Source: Variovorax paradoxus
Lineage (GTDB): Bacteria; Pseudomonadota; Gammaproteobacteria; Burkholderiales; Burkholderiaceae_C
Assembly: GCF_009498455.1 (NCBI RefSeq)
Contig: NZ_CP045644.1
Location: 3,661,001-3,725,000 of the forward strand
DNA length: 64,000 nt
Direction of reading: 5' to 3'
A model generated the notes under the pieces. It was not told the DNA's origin. It saw only the letters and a program-made list of their open reading frames with translations, and made no database searches. The position numbers were made by a program, and so were the translations under genes. Below are positions 46,074-54,907 of the stretch, piece by piece (the first letter of the stretch is position 1; each line of letters opens with the position of its first letter).

Positions 46074-46676
46074 ATGACCGAAGACGCCGCCACCCCGCCG
46101 CGCCGCCCGCTGGACGACCTGCTGCTGTACCGGCTGTCGCGCCTGCTCGCGGTGGCGGGCAGCATGGTGATCCGGCTGTGCGAGGGCCGCTTCGGCATCA
46201 CGCGGCGCGAGTGGCGGCTGATCGCGGTGCTGGCCAGCCGGGGCGAGCTGGGTTCGTCGCAGCTGGCCGAGCATGCCCAGCTCGACCGGGCGCGCACCTC
46301 GAAGGCGGTGGGCTCGCTGGTGGCCAAGCGGCTGGTGACGCGCACGGCGCTGGCGGGCGACCGGCGGCAGGTGCGGCTGGGCCTCACGGCGACGGGGCAG
46401 GCGCTGTACGACGAGCTGTTTCCGCTGGTGACGCGCATCAACGCCGAGCTGATGGGCACGCTCGACGCAGACGATGCCGCGCGCTTCGACGACGCGCTGC
46501 TCCGGCTGCAGGCGCACGCCGAAACCATGGTCGCGCAGGCCGTGCTGCCCAAGGCCGACCGGGGGCGCCACGCGGCGGCTGCGGCGGCAGCAGCAGCAGG
46601 CAACGGCAAGACGAACAGCACGACGCGCACCGGCAAGGCCAAGGCCGTCAGTCCACCTTCATCCCGGTCGCCTTGA
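46074..46676 (+). CDS. MarR family transcriptional regulator
   Basis: 200 residues from ATG 46074. The winged helix is clear: GRFGITRREWRLIAVLASRG, LGSSQLAEHAQLDRARTSKA, LVAKRLVTRTALAGDRRQVR with the wing DRRQVRLGLT. The C-terminal 40 residues are an Ala/Lys-rich tail. It is divergent from the Bug-Bug-sulfatase operon, its likely target. Its last 29 bases overlap the convergent Bug gene. Confidence 0.93.
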   Translation: MTEDAATPPRRPLDDLLLYRLSRLLAVAGSMVIRLCEGRFGITRREWRLIAVLASRGELGSSQLAEHAQLDRARTSKAVGSLVAKRLVTRTALAGDRRQVRLGLTATGQALYDELFPLVTRINAELMGTLDADDAARFDDALLRLQAHAETMVAQAVLPKADRGRHAAAAAAAAAGNGKTNSTTRTGKAKAVSPPSSRSP

Positions 46677-47664
46677 CGATGCGGCCGTAGCGCGCCTGCG
46701 CCGTGGCCAGGCGCGTGGTGGCGGCGGCATCGGTTTCGGCCAGCGGCACCATGTCGAGCGAGGCCAGGCGGGCCTTGAGTTCGGGCAGGGCCAGCGCCTT
46801 GTGCAGCGACTGGCGCAGCGTCTGCATCACGGGCTCGGGCGTGGCGGCCGGCACCATGGCGAGGTAGAGCACTTCGAACTCGAGGTCTTTCAGGCCCAGC
46901 TCGCCCACGGTGGGCACCTCGGGCAGCAGCGGTGCGCGCTGGCGGCCCGTCACGGCCAGGGCGCGCAGCTTGCCGGCCTGGATGTGCGGCAGCACGCCGG
47001 GCGTGGCGACGATGCCGGCCTGCACCTCGTTGCCCAGCATGGCCATCACGGCCGGGGCGTTGCCCTTGTAGGGCACGTGCACGATCTTCGCGCCGGTCGC
47101 GCTCGCAAAGATCTCGGCGGCAATGTGGCCCGGGCTGCCGTTGCCGGCCGAGCTGAAGGTGGCGGGCTCGGCCTTGGCCTGCGTGATGAAGTCGGGCAGC
47201 GTCTTCGCCTTCACCGAGGCGGCGGTGGTGAAGCTCAGGCCCGACGAGCTGAAGATCATCAGCGGCTTGAGGTCCTTCGCCGCGAAGGGCATCGACGCGT
47301 ACAGGTGCGGGTTGATGGTGAAGGTGCTGTCGATGCCCAGCAGCACGGTGTAGCCGTCGGCCGGGCTCTTGGCCGCGGCGTCGGCGCCGATGTTGCCGCC
47401 CGCGCCGGGGCGGTTGTCGACCACGAAGGGCTGCTTCAGGTCTTTCTGCAGCGCATCGGCCAGCGCGCGCCCGAGGATGTCGATGGGGCCGCCGGCCGGG
47501 AAGTTGACGAGGAACTTCACGGGCTTCGCGGGGTACGTCGCCTGGGCTTGCGCGGCCGGGGCGGCGAAGCCGAGGGCCAGCGCGGCGCAGGCGGCGGCGA
47601 GCGTGAGGCGGCGGCGCGCGCCGAAGGAAGAAGTGGTGGGCTTCGAGGAAAAAATCGTGGTCAT
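46648..47664 (-). CDS. Bug family substrate-binding protein
   Basis: 338 residues from ATG 47664 (an upstream GTG at 47691 is possible). Signal peptide around RRRLTLAAACAALALGFAAP...AQAQ. Bug motifs VKFLVNFPAGGPIDILGRAL, FVVDNRPGAGGNIGADA, PADGYTVLLG and IVHVPYKGNAPAVMAMLG. It is divergent from the PcaQ-like LysR regulator, which probably controls it, and its 3' end overlaps the MarR gene. Confidence 0.93.
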   Translation of the reverse strand: MTTIFSSKPTTSSFGARRRLTLAAACAALALGFAAPAAQAQATYPAKPVKFLVNFPAGGPIDILGRALADALQKDLKQPFVVDNRPGAGGNIGADAAAKSPADGYTVLLGIDSTFTINPHLYASMPFAAKDLKPLMIFSSSGLSFTTAASVKAKTLPDFITQAKAEPATFSSAGNGSPGHIAAEIFASATGAKIVHVPYKGNAPAVMAMLGNEVQAGIVATPGVLPHIQAGKLRALAVTGRQRAPLLPEVPTVGELGLKDLEFEVLYLAMVPAATPEPVMQTLRQSLHKALALPELKARLASLDMVPLAETDAAATTRLATAQARYGRIVKATGMKVD

Positions 47665-47743
47665 GGCTGCTTTGTCTGTCTCCGTATCCACAGCACTCTA
47701 GAAGGCTGCGCGGCGCGGCACAACTGAACTCTCTTCTGCCAGC

Positions 47744-47759
47744 TATTCCCTCTGGTTAT
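47744..47759. promoter_or_regulatory. PcaQ-box-like dyad between Bug and LysR genes
   Basis: TATTCC-CTCT-GGTTAT, i.e. ATAACC-N4-GGAATA on the other strand. The published Sinorhizobium PcaQ site is ATAACC-N4-GGTTAA, so one half is exact and the other differs at two of six positions. It lies 42 bp before the LysR start. Confidence 0.45.
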
Positions 47760-47800
47760 ATTTGAAAGCACGTCGCCCCACTGGCTTCGAGGAGAACCGC

Positions 47801-48730
47801 ATGTCAGCCATGAACTTTGAGCGCCTGAAGATGCGCCACCTGCAATGCCTCGTCATGGTGGCGCAAGAGCGCAACCTCGTGCGCGCGGCCGAGGCGCTGT
47901 CGCTCACGCAGCCGGCGGTGTCGAAGACGGTGGCCGAGCTCGAAGAGATCGTCGGGCGCCAGCTGCTGCTGCGCCGTCGCCGCGGCGTGGAGCTCACGCC
48001 GGCCGCCGAGGTGCTGGTGCGACACGCCGTGTCGGCGCTGCGCGGCCTGCGCGAAGGCCTGGGCCTGGCGATGGACCAGCCCGAGGCCGACCAGCTGCGC
48101 GTGGTGGTCGGTGCTTTGCCCAACATGGCGGCGCACCTGCTGCCCGAGGCGGTCGCGCGGCTGCATGCGGCGCACCCGGCGATGCGCGTGCGCGTGGTGA
48201 GCGGCACCAACGCGCAGCTCATGACGCAACTGCGCCAGGGCGAAATCGACCTCGTGCTCGGCCGGCTCGCCCAGGCCTCGGCCATGGCCGACCTGGCCTT
48301 CGAGCAGCTGTACAGCGAGGTGCTGCTGCTGGTGGTGCGGCCCGGCCATCCGCTGGCCTCGCGTCGCAAGCCCACGCTCGACGCGCTGGCCGCCTACCCG
48401 CTGGTGCTGCCGGTGTCGGGCACGCTGATCCGGCACACGGCCGACGCCTTCCTCATCGCCCAAGGCGTCGCGCTGCCGGCCCGGCTGGTGGAGGCGACCG
48501 ACACCAGCTTTGCCGTGGGCCTGCTGCAACGCTCCGACGCGGTGTGGTTTGCGCCGCAGGGCGCGGTGGAAGGCTTCGTGGCGCGTGGCGAGTTGAAGCG
48601 CGTGGCCATCGACACGGCGAGCACCGAAGGCCCCGTGGGCGTGACCGTACGGCGCGGCGGCGAGACGGGCGAGGGCGCGCGGCTGCTGCTGGACACCATC
48701 CGGGGCATCGCGGCCACGCGCGCTTCCTGA
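47801..48730 (+). CDS. LysR family transcriptional regulator (PcaQ/GbpR-like)
   Basis: 309 residues from ATG 47801, with GAGGAGAA upstream. The N-terminal helix-turn-helix (MRHLQCLVMVAQERNLVRAA, LSLTQPAVSKTVAELEEIVG) has the order and spacing of the PcaQ/GbpR branch, which controls aromatic-acid or sugar uptake genes. The effector domain follows (LRVVVGALPNMAAHLLPEAV). It is divergent from a Bug receptor, which it probably regulates, with a PcaQ-like dyad between them. Confidence 0.92.
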   Translation: MSAMNFERLKMRHLQCLVMVAQERNLVRAAEALSLTQPAVSKTVAELEEIVGRQLLLRRRRGVELTPAAEVLVRHAVSALRGLREGLGLAMDQPEADQLRVVVGALPNMAAHLLPEAVARLHAAHPAMRVRVVSGTNAQLMTQLRQGEIDLVLGRLAQASAMADLAFEQLYSEVLLLVVRPGHPLASRRKPTLDALAAYPLVLPVSGTLIRHTADAFLIAQGVALPARLVEATDTSFAVGLLQRSDAVWFAPQGAVEGFVARGELKRVAIDTASTEGPVGVTVRRGGETGEGARLLLDTIRGIAATRAS

Positions 48731-48756
48731 AGGGTTTCTTCAGGGTTCCTTCAGAA

Positions 48757-48776
48757 TAGATCGAGCGCTCGGTCTA
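48757..48776. promoter_or_regulatory. 20-bp palindromic TetR operator
   Basis: TAGA-TCGAGCGCTCGG-TCTA is palindromic except for one pair, centred on GAGCGCTC, and ends 35 bp before the TetR start. TetR/AcrR proteins typically bind such sites to repress themselves. Just before it, CTGAAGG...CCTTCAG (48727-48754) could be a weak terminator for the LysR gene. Confidence 0.65.
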
Positions 48777-48811
48777 ATAATGGCGGATGACTGCCATCCG
48801 CGAGAACCCCC

Positions 48812-49423
48812 GTGCGCAAAGTTGACCCCGAACGCCAGCAGGCCAAGCGCCGCCAGATCATGGAGGCCGCCGCCGACTGCTTTGCCCGCAGCGGCTTCCA
48901 CGCCACCACCACCGCGCAGATCTGCGCCGCCGCGGGCATGAGCCCCGGCAACCTCTTTCACTACTTCGCGAGCAAGAACGCCATCATCGAAGCCATTGCC
49001 GAAGAAGAGCGGCGCGACACGGCCGCGTACTTCGCCGCGATCGACGACGACCCGTCCGACCCGCTGGAGGTGGTGCTGTCTTTTCTCGACGTGGTGATGG
49101 TCTTTGCCTCCGACCGCAGCTACTCGCGCCTGGCGCTGGAGGTGGCCGCCGAGACCCTGCGCAACCCGGTGGTCCGTGCCAGCGTGGCCGCGGGCGACGC
49201 CGACATGCGCGACGGCCTCGCCGCCCTGCTGCGCAAGGCCGCGGCGCGCGGGCAGATCGACCCCGAGCTCGACCCCGTGCAATCAGCCAACTGGATCGCC
49301 GCGCTCATCGACGGCGTGTTCTCGCGCCTGGCGCTCGACACGGGCTTCGACCCTGCGCGCGAGGCGCCGATGCTGCGGCGCGTGGTGGGCCGCTTTCTCG
49401 CGAAGCCGGGGAGGCGCGCATGA
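48812..49423 (+). CDS. TetR family transcriptional regulator
   Basis: 203 residues from GTG 48812. Residues 10-56 form the TetR helix-turn-helix (RRQIMEAAADCFARSGFHAT, AAGMSPGNLFHYFASKNAII). The C-terminal ligand domain is of the BetI/TetR_C_6 size. The strong palindrome upstream suggests autorepression. Its stop overlaps the start of the DUF418 gene (ATGA), so it probably regulates that membrane protein. Confidence 0.93.
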   Translation: MRKVDPERQQAKRRQIMEAAADCFARSGFHATTTAQICAAAGMSPGNLFHYFASKNAIIEAIAEEERRDTAAYFAAIDDDPSDPLEVVLSFLDVVMVFASDRSYSRLALEVAAETLRNPVVRASVAAGDADMRDGLAALLRKAAARGQIDPELDPVQSANWIAALIDGVFSRLALDTGFDPAREAPMLRRVVGRFLAKPGRRA

Positions 49424-50619
49424 ACGCCACGCCCGCTCCCGTCGAGCGCCAGTCGCTTGTCGATGCATTGCGCGGCTTTGCGCTCTTGGGCATCCTGGTC
49501 GTGAACATCGGCGCGTTCGCCTCGCCTTTCTACGGCCTGCCGCTGCCCGACCCGATGATGCGCACGGGCCTGGACCGCGCCGCGGCCTTTGCCATCGCCT
49601 TTCTCTTCGAGACCAAGTTCTACCTGCTGTTCTCGTTCCTGTTCGGCTACAGCTTCACGCTGCAGATGCAGTCGGCCGAACGCAGCGGCCAGCCTTTCGT
49701 GCCGCGCCTGTCGCGCCGGCTTGCCGCGCTGTGGCTCATCGGCGCGCTGCATGCGGTGCTGCTGTTCCACGGCGACATCCTCACGACCTATGCGGTGCTC
49801 GGCGTCGTGCTGCTGGCGGTGCGCGCGCGCAGCGATGCCTTGCTGGCGCGTTGGGCGCGGCGGCTGGTGCTCGCGACGGCGCTGGTGTGGGGCGTCGTGG
49901 GCGTGCTGGTGGCGCTGCTCGGCGACGCGCCCGACACCCACGCCGCGTGGGCGCAGGCCATGTCGGCGCTCGCGGCCTACCGCGGCACGCCCGTCACGGT
50001 GATCGGCCAGCGCCTGTACGAACTGACGCAGGTGTGGATCGTGCTCGGGCTGATCCAGGCGCCGATGGCGCTGGCGATGTTCTTCGCGGGCGTCATCGAG
50101 GGCCGGCGCCGGCTGTTCGCGCGGGCGCGGCGAAGCCGGCCGCTGTTCAAGCGGCTGCTGGTGCCGGGGCTGCTCGTGGGCGTGCCGGGCGCGGCGCTCT
50201 ATGCGTGGGCCAGCGTCTTCGCACCGGGTTCGCGCTGGGACGTGCTGGCCCTGGCCGCCGGGCTCTTTACCGCGCCGCTGCTCACGGCCGCCTATGTCGG
50301 CGCCTTGATGCTGCTGTTCGATTCGCCGCGCGGCGCATGGGTGGCCCGGGTGCTCGCACCGGCGGGGCGCATGGCGCTGTCGAACTACCTGTTGCAGTCG
50401 GCGGTGTGCGCGTGGCTCTTCCTGGCGTACGGGCTGCGGCTCATCGGCGAGTTCGGTCCGTTCGTGAGCCTGATGGTCGCCTTCGGTATCTTCGGCGCGC
50501 AGTTGGTGCTCAGCCGCTGGTGGCTGGCACGCTTTGCGTATGGCCCGGTGGAGTGGGTGTTGCGCGCTTTTACCAACCTCGAATGGCCGGCGCTGTATCG
50601 TTCGCGCAGTTCACGCTGA
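49420..50619 (+). CDS. DUF418 family multi-pass membrane protein
   Basis: 399 residues with about 8-10 membrane helices. The start LVDALRGFALLGILVVNIGA and a C-terminal DUF418 block (GRMALSNYLLQSAVCAWLF, GPVEWVLRAFT) are diagnostic; homologues include YeiB. Proposed to be a transporter or acyltransferase-like membrane enzyme, unproven. Translationally coupled to the TetR gene. Confidence 0.93.
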   Translation: MNATPAPVERQSLVDALRGFALLGILVVNIGAFASPFYGLPLPDPMMRTGLDRAAAFAIAFLFETKFYLLFSFLFGYSFTLQMQSAERSGQPFVPRLSRRLAALWLIGALHAVLLFHGDILTTYAVLGVVLLAVRARSDALLARWARRLVLATALVWGVVGVLVALLGDAPDTHAAWAQAMSALAAYRGTPVTVIGQRLYELTQVWIVLGLIQAPMALAMFFAGVIEGRRRLFARARRSRPLFKRLLVPGLLVGVPGAALYAWASVFAPGSRWDVLALAAGLFTAPLLTAAYVGALMLLFDSPRGAWVARVLAPAGRMALSNYLLQSAVCAWLFLAYGLRLIGEFGPFVSLMVAFGIFGAQLVLSRWWLARFAYGPVEWVLRAFTNLEWPALYRSRSSR

Positions 50620-50659
50620 ACGACGAGAATCCCCTCGTTCCAACGAGGAGGATGCGCCG

Positions 50660-51322
50660 ATGAGTTCCATGGAAGACGTGTGGGCCTACCGCGAAGAGAC
50701 GCTCTACCCGCGCCTGTTCGGCCCCGAGCGCACCGGCATCTACGTGCTGGACTTCGACGAGTTCAAGGCGCTGGGCGCCGAAGACGTCGATCCGTGCTGG
50801 CTGCACCTGGGCGTGTTCGAGTTCGCACCCACGCCCGTGCGCAACACTTGGCTGTACGTGACCTCGGGCGCCTCCACACCCTGGGAAACCGAGCCGGCCG
50901 ACTACGACCCCGACGGCTATTCGTGGATCGGCTCCGAGCTGGTCATCGAAGTGCCGTCGCAGCCGCAGGACCAGTGGGCGATCAAGCTGCTGCGCCGCCT
51001 GCTCGCCTACAACGTGCTGCTCGCGCACTCGCACTTCGGTGAAGACAAGCAGCCCTTCGACTACGGCGACCGCATTCCCGTCGGCGAAGCGATCCGCGAA
51101 AAAGGCACCGTGGCCCTGCGCCATGTGGTGCTGATGGAGCCGAAGCACTACCCCGCGATGGCGCAGCTCGATTCGGGCCGCTTCGACTTCCTGCACCTCG
51201 TCGGCATCGGCGATTCCGAACGCGACTGGGCCAAGGCCCACAGCTCCGAGGCGCTGCTGCGCTTGCTCGAAGTGCACGGCGGCGCGCCTGTGACCGACGC
51301 GCGACGCAAGGCGGTCGCTTGA
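50660..51322 (+). CDS. Suppressor of fused (SUFU) domain protein
   Basis: 220 residues from ATG 50660, preceded by GAGGAGG. SUFU-like features are LHLGVFEFAPTPVRNTWLYV, SWIGSELVIEVPSQPQDQW and HYPAMAQLDSGRFDFLHLVG. In bacteria this domain is found in stand-alone proteins, some of them immunity proteins of contact-dependent toxins; no toxin gene is adjacent here. The next gene starts within its stop codon. Confidence 0.88.
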   Translation: MSSMEDVWAYREETLYPRLFGPERTGIYVLDFDEFKALGAEDVDPCWLHLGVFEFAPTPVRNTWLYVTSGASTPWETEPADYDPDGYSWIGSELVIEVPSQPQDQWAIKLLRRLLAYNVLLAHSHFGEDKQPFDYGDRIPVGEAIREKGTVALRHVVLMEPKHYPAMAQLDSGRFDFLHLVGIGDSERDWAKAHSSEALLRLLEVHGGAPVTDARRKAVA

Positions 51323-51726
51323 GCCGCGTGAAGGGTGCGGCCGCCGTCGGCGGTGCCGAGCGTTCGCATGGGCGAGCGCTCGAGCTGGCCGAGTCGCTGG
51401 GCGCGATGGGCCCCATCGACGTCAAGCGCTTCTTCGGTGGCTTCGGCCTCGTGCAGGCCGGCGTGCAGTTCGCCTTCGTGATGAAGGGCACGCTGTACCT
51501 GCGCGTGGACGACGCCACCCGGCCGGACTTCGAGCGCCTGGGCGCGGTGCCGTTCTCGTACGCGACCAGCGCCTCGACCGTGAAAGTCGCGAGCTACTAC
51601 GAGGCGCCGGTCGATGCACTCGAAGACCCGCACGCCTTGCGCGACTGGGCGACGAAGGCGCTGGCCAGCGCGCTGGGTGCGCGCAAGCCCGCCGCGCGCC
51701 GCAAGCCGGCGGCCAAAGCCGGGTAG
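51319..51726 (+). CDS. TfoX/Sxy N-terminal domain protein
   Basis: 135 residues from TTG 51319 overlapping the previous stop (TTGA); a GTG three codons later is an alternative. The TfoX-N signature is LGAMGPIDVKRFFGGFGLVQ, followed by FVMKGTLYLRVDDATRPDFE and VPFSYATS. The tail is Lys/Arg/Ala-rich. In other bacteria Sxy activates competence genes with CRP; single-domain versions like this have no proven role. Confidence 0.92.
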   Translation: MSRVKGAAAVGGAERSHGRALELAESLGAMGPIDVKRFFGGFGLVQAGVQFAFVMKGTLYLRVDDATRPDFERLGAVPFSYATSASTVKVASYYEAPVDALEDPHALRDWATKALASALGARKPAARRKPAAKAG

Positions 51727-51734
51727 CTGATTCG

Positions 51735-52358
51735 TCAGCGCGACAGCAACGTCGACAGCTGAAACACCGCAAAGCCCAGCAGCAGCGCGCCCGACAGCCT
51801 GTTGATGCTCTGCAGCACGCGCGCGCCGAGCTTGTGCCGCACCATCGACACGATGCTCGACAGCCCCAGCCACCACAGCGCCGAGCCGAGGAACACGCCC
51901 AGCACCATCGTGAGCGCCGCACCGCTGCCGCTGCCCACATGCCCGCTGCCCAGCGAGGCGAACACCGCGACGAACGACAAAATCGTCATCGGGTTGGCGA
52001 GCGTGAGCACGAATACCGACAGCAGCGCCTTCACCGGCGTGGCCGCGTCTTCCGCGGCCCGGGCCTGCGTGGCGGCGGGCGCGCGCAGCAGCTGCACGCC
52101 CATCCACGCGAGAAACGCCGCGCCGCCGAGCGCCAGCGGCACGCGCGCCGCGACCATCGTCGACACCACGGCCGACACACCGAACGCACCGATCGCGCCG
52201 TAGCAGGCATCGGCCAGTGCGGCGCCGAGGCCGCTGAGAAAGCCGATGGTCCGGCCGTGCGCGAGCGTGCGCTGGATGCACAGCAGGCCGATGGGGCCGA
52301 CCGGCGCGGCAATCGAGAGCCCGATGACCAGGGCCTTGAGAAAGAGAGGGAAGTCCAT
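51735..52358 (-). CDS. LysE family amino acid exporter
   Basis: 207 residues, six membrane helices. The N-terminal LysE/RhtB pattern is IGLSIAAPVGPIGLLCIQR, with GFLSGLGAALADACYGAIG next and a central ANPMTILSF motif. It exports amino acids or derivatives. It is divergent from an Lrp/AsnC regulator, a very common arrangement in which the regulator senses the exported amino acid. Confidence 0.94.
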   Translation of the reverse strand: MDFPLFLKALVIGLSIAAPVGPIGLLCIQRTLAHGRTIGFLSGLGAALADACYGAIGAFGVSAVVSTMVAARVPLALGGAAFLAWMGVQLLRAPAATQARAAEDAATPVKALLSVFVLTLANPMTILSFVAVFASLGSGHVGSGSGAALTMVLGVFLGSALWWLGLSSIVSMVRHKLGARVLQSINRLSGALLLGFAVFQLSTLLSR

Positions 52359-52396
52359 GCCGACGATTGTTCGATGCGGCTCCCGTGACGAGAATG

Positions 52397-52446
52397 GCGA
52401 AATTCAGGCGCGCGGCATGCGTTGCCTGAAATCGGAAGCGAAATTC
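52397..52446. promoter_or_regulatory. Operator region between lysE-type and lrp-type genes
   Basis: The nine-base GCGAAATTC occurs at 52397-52405 and 52438-52446 (41 bp apart, about four helical turns). Between them is the dyad TTCAGGC (52403-52409) and GCCTGAA (52424-52430). Phased repeats fit the multi-site binding of Lrp octamers. Confidence 0.45.
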
Positions 52447-52465
52447 TCAATCGGGCCTTAGATCC

Positions 52466-52924
52466 ATGGAAATCGACGCCAAGAACTGGCAGATCCTCGA
52501 CGCGCTCCAGCAGGACGCGCGCACCTCGCTCACGGCGCTCGCGCGACAGGTGGCGCTGTCGGTGCCTTCCACCTCGGAGCGCGTGAAGCGCCTCGAAGAA
52601 GCCGGCGTCATCGAGGGCTACCGCGCCGTGGTGCCGCCGCGCAAGGCGGGCTACACCGTGACGGCACTCGTCGGCATCACCACCGCGCAACCCGAAAAGG
52701 CCCGGCTGCTGAAGCTGCTCGACGGCCGGCGCGAAGTGCTCGAGTGCTTCCACGTCACGGGGCAGGACTCGTACGTGCTGAAGGTGGTCGCGCGCGACAT
52801 CGAGCACCTCGAGTCGTTCGTGAGCAGCATCAACCACCTGGGCGAGACCCGTACGTCAATCGTGATGTCGGTGCCCATCGCGGCGCGCGCGGTGGCGGCG
52901 CCGGCGGGCTCGCTGCCCGACTGA
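52466..52924 (+). CDS. Lrp/AsnC family transcriptional regulator
   Basis: 152 residues. N-terminal helix-turn-helix (WQILDALQQDARTSLTALAR, SVPSTSERVKRLEEAGVIEG) and C-terminal RAM ligand domain (ECFHVTGQDSYVLKVVARDI, SSINHLGETRTSIVMS). Divergent from the LysE exporter gene, its likely target. Confidence 0.94.
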   Translation: MEIDAKNWQILDALQQDARTSLTALARQVALSVPSTSERVKRLEEAGVIEGYRAVVPPRKAGYTVTALVGITTAQPEKARLLKLLDGRREVLECFHVTGQDSYVLKVVARDIEHLESFVSSINHLGETRTSIVMSVPIAARAVAAPAGSLPD

Positions 52925-53067
52925 GTTGCAGGCGATTGCCTCGTTGTAATGGCGCCGTCCGCATCGCGACGGCGTTGCATTTCTAGTGTGTCGGCATGGC
53001 GGTCATCAAGACACCGCCATCGCCGATGAGGGTGTTCTTCTTCGGCGCCATTCGAAGGAGATGACAC

Positions 53068-53454
53068 ATGAAGAACAGCAAGATGGCTTTCATGCTGGCG
53101 GCCGTGGCCGCAGCGACGGTTCCGCTCGTGGCCGGTGCGCAACCGGCTGCGTCGCGCAGCCCGCAGCACGTCGAGGCCGGCGCGCATTTCGCGGCGAACG
53201 AAGCGGGCATCAAGGAACACCCTGAAAACGCCGGACCGGGCAAGACGGATGCCGAAGTGGTGGCCGAACTGCGCGCCGCGCAACAAAGCCCCGAGTGGGC
53301 CGGCGTGCTGCGCTGGGGCGCACCGATTCCCGTGAAGGCCTCGCAGCCGCGCACGCGGGCGGAGGTGGCGGCGGAGCTGGAGCGCGCGCAGTCGCAACCG
53401 GGCTGGGAGCGCGCCTCGCGGTTGGGGGCGCCGGTGGTGGTGCCTGCACGGTAA
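53068..53454 (+). CDS. DUF4148-type secreted protein with internal duplication
   Basis: 128 residues with a signal peptide (cut near LVAGAQ). Ribosome site GAAGGAG lies seven to thirteen bases before the ATG. Two similar segments follow one another: TDAEVVAELRAAQQSPEWAG (about 60-79) and TRAEVAAELERAQSQPGWER (about 95-114), each continuing to a GAP sequence. The motif RAEVxAEL is that of DUF4148 periplasmic proteins, abundant in Burkholderiales. Function unknown. Confidence 0.8.
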   Translation: MKNSKMAFMLAAVAAATVPLVAGAQPAASRSPQHVEAGAHFAANEAGIKEHPENAGPGKTDAEVVAELRAAQQSPEWAGVLRWGAPIPVKASQPRTRAEVAAELERAQSQPGWERASRLGAPVVVPAR

Positions 53455-53701
53455 GGGCGCTGGGACTTGCGAGATATTTCAGGCCCCTCTGTTGCTCTTC
53501 TTAGGTGCGACCAAAGAATCTGGCGCTTTGCACGTTGGGCAATGATCGAAGAGCGCCGGATTCAAAGGGGACTTCGCTATTAGCTCCGGAATCGCGGCTC
53601 AAGCGATTGCAAAAGAGTTGGGAAGCGCCCTTCCTTCTACGAAGGCGCATGCACTCATACTCGGGCTGAATCCAGTGGTCACCTCAAATATCAGAACCAA
53701 C

Positions 53702-54907
53702 ATGCGCCGCCGAGTACTTCTCTTTTCAGGTGGGGCCGCGATCATGCATCCCATGATTTCGCTGGCGGAGGACGAAGATCCGTGGGGGCGTGCGTCTGGC
53801 TATCCGACAGGCTGGGGGACGCCTCGCGGCCTCTCCCGCGATAAGCGGATGCGCGTAGGAAATTTTTCCGGCGGTTTTGAGGCGATGCTGCCAAGTCGCA
53901 CGATTCAGTGCGGGCAGGAAGACCCGCTGCAAGATAGACCCCGAAGCGACCTGCGCTATCACTTCAATGGCGTTTCGAAGACGCCTGACGACTATATGGC
54001 GACGTCACCGGTGACGGGCTTGCTGATCGCGCGACGCGGAGAAGTCTGGTGGGAAAAGTACCAGTTTGGTCGTACGCCCGAAATGCGCATGATGGGTTGG
54101 TCCATGTCGAAGAGTGTTACGTCTCTTCTTTTAGGCATCGCAATTGATCAGAAACTGATTGCCTCACTGGAGGACAAAGCGTCTCTCTACGTGCCGTGGC
54201 TGGCGGGAACGCTTCACGGCGAGGTCAGCCTCCGCAACCTGATGAACATGTCGAGCGGCGCTGAGATTGTTCACGATCAAGCCAACAACACGATTTATCC
54301 AGCCGCGCTTACCGGTCCGCGTGCAGATATCAAACCGACAGTGCGCGATTGGAATGTGCGACGGGAGGTCGAAGGCAGTCGATTCAACTACAACGAGCTA
54401 TGCCCACTGACTATTGGGATGGTTCTGAGAGCTGCCACTCGCATGAGCTTGTCAGAGTACGCCGAGCAGTTCCTCTGGAGACCGATGGGTGCTGAGGCCA
54501 ATGCGACATGGCTGACGGATCGTCATCGCAATGAGTTCAACTGTATTGGGTTTGCCGCGACCCTCCGTGACTGGAGTCGCCTAGGTCGGTTAGTCGCACA
54601 GGGCGGCCAAATGAACGGTAAGCAAATCGTCAGCCGAGAATGGATGGAGAGCTATGGCCGCTGGGAGTCAAACGAAGCACAGGTTCGCTACGGCGCCCTG
54701 GGCACACCGTTTCCTGCTGCTTACAAGGCATTCATCTGGCACACAAAGTCTGATGGAACCAGGCCACTCTTCAGTGGCGCAGAAGGGCAACGCGTGCTCA
54801 TCGATGTTCCTACTCAGACAGTGCTGGCCCAGACGGGCATCGATGGCACTGGCGATTGGCAGCGAGAGATCTATGCACTTTTCCAAGCCGCCGTCACCGC
54901 GAGATAG
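53702..54907 (+). CDS. Serine hydrolase, beta-lactamase class C / NylB-like
   Basis: 401 residues from ATG 53702, which begins a signal-like RRRVLLFSGGAAIMHPMISLA; an ATG at 53618 adds unlikely sequence. The SxxK motif is S134-M-S-K137, and the later FNYNELCPLTIGMVLRAATR and FAATLRDWSRLGRLVAQGGQ match 6-aminohexanoate-dimer-hydrolase-type esterases and amidases. Probably periplasmic; substrate unknown. GC content is visibly below that of both neighbours and the upstream 247 bp are also AT-richer, suggesting transfer. Confidence 0.88.
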   Translation: MRRRVLLFSGGAAIMHPMISLAEDEDPWGRASGYPTGWGTPRGLSRDKRMRVGNFSGGFEAMLPSRTIQCGQEDPLQDRPRSDLRYHFNGVSKTPDDYMATSPVTGLLIARRGEVWWEKYQFGRTPEMRMMGWSMSKSVTSLLLGIAIDQKLIASLEDKASLYVPWLAGTLHGEVSLRNLMNMSSGAEIVHDQANNTIYPAALTGPRADIKPTVRDWNVRREVEGSRFNYNELCPLTIGMVLRAATRMSLSEYAEQFLWRPMGAEANATWLTDRHRNEFNCIGFAATLRDWSRLGRLVAQGGQMNGKQIVSREWMESYGRWESNEAQVRYGALGTPFPAAYKAFIWHTKSDGTRPLFSGAEGQRVLIDVPTQTVLAQTGIDGTGDWQREIYALFQAAVTAR

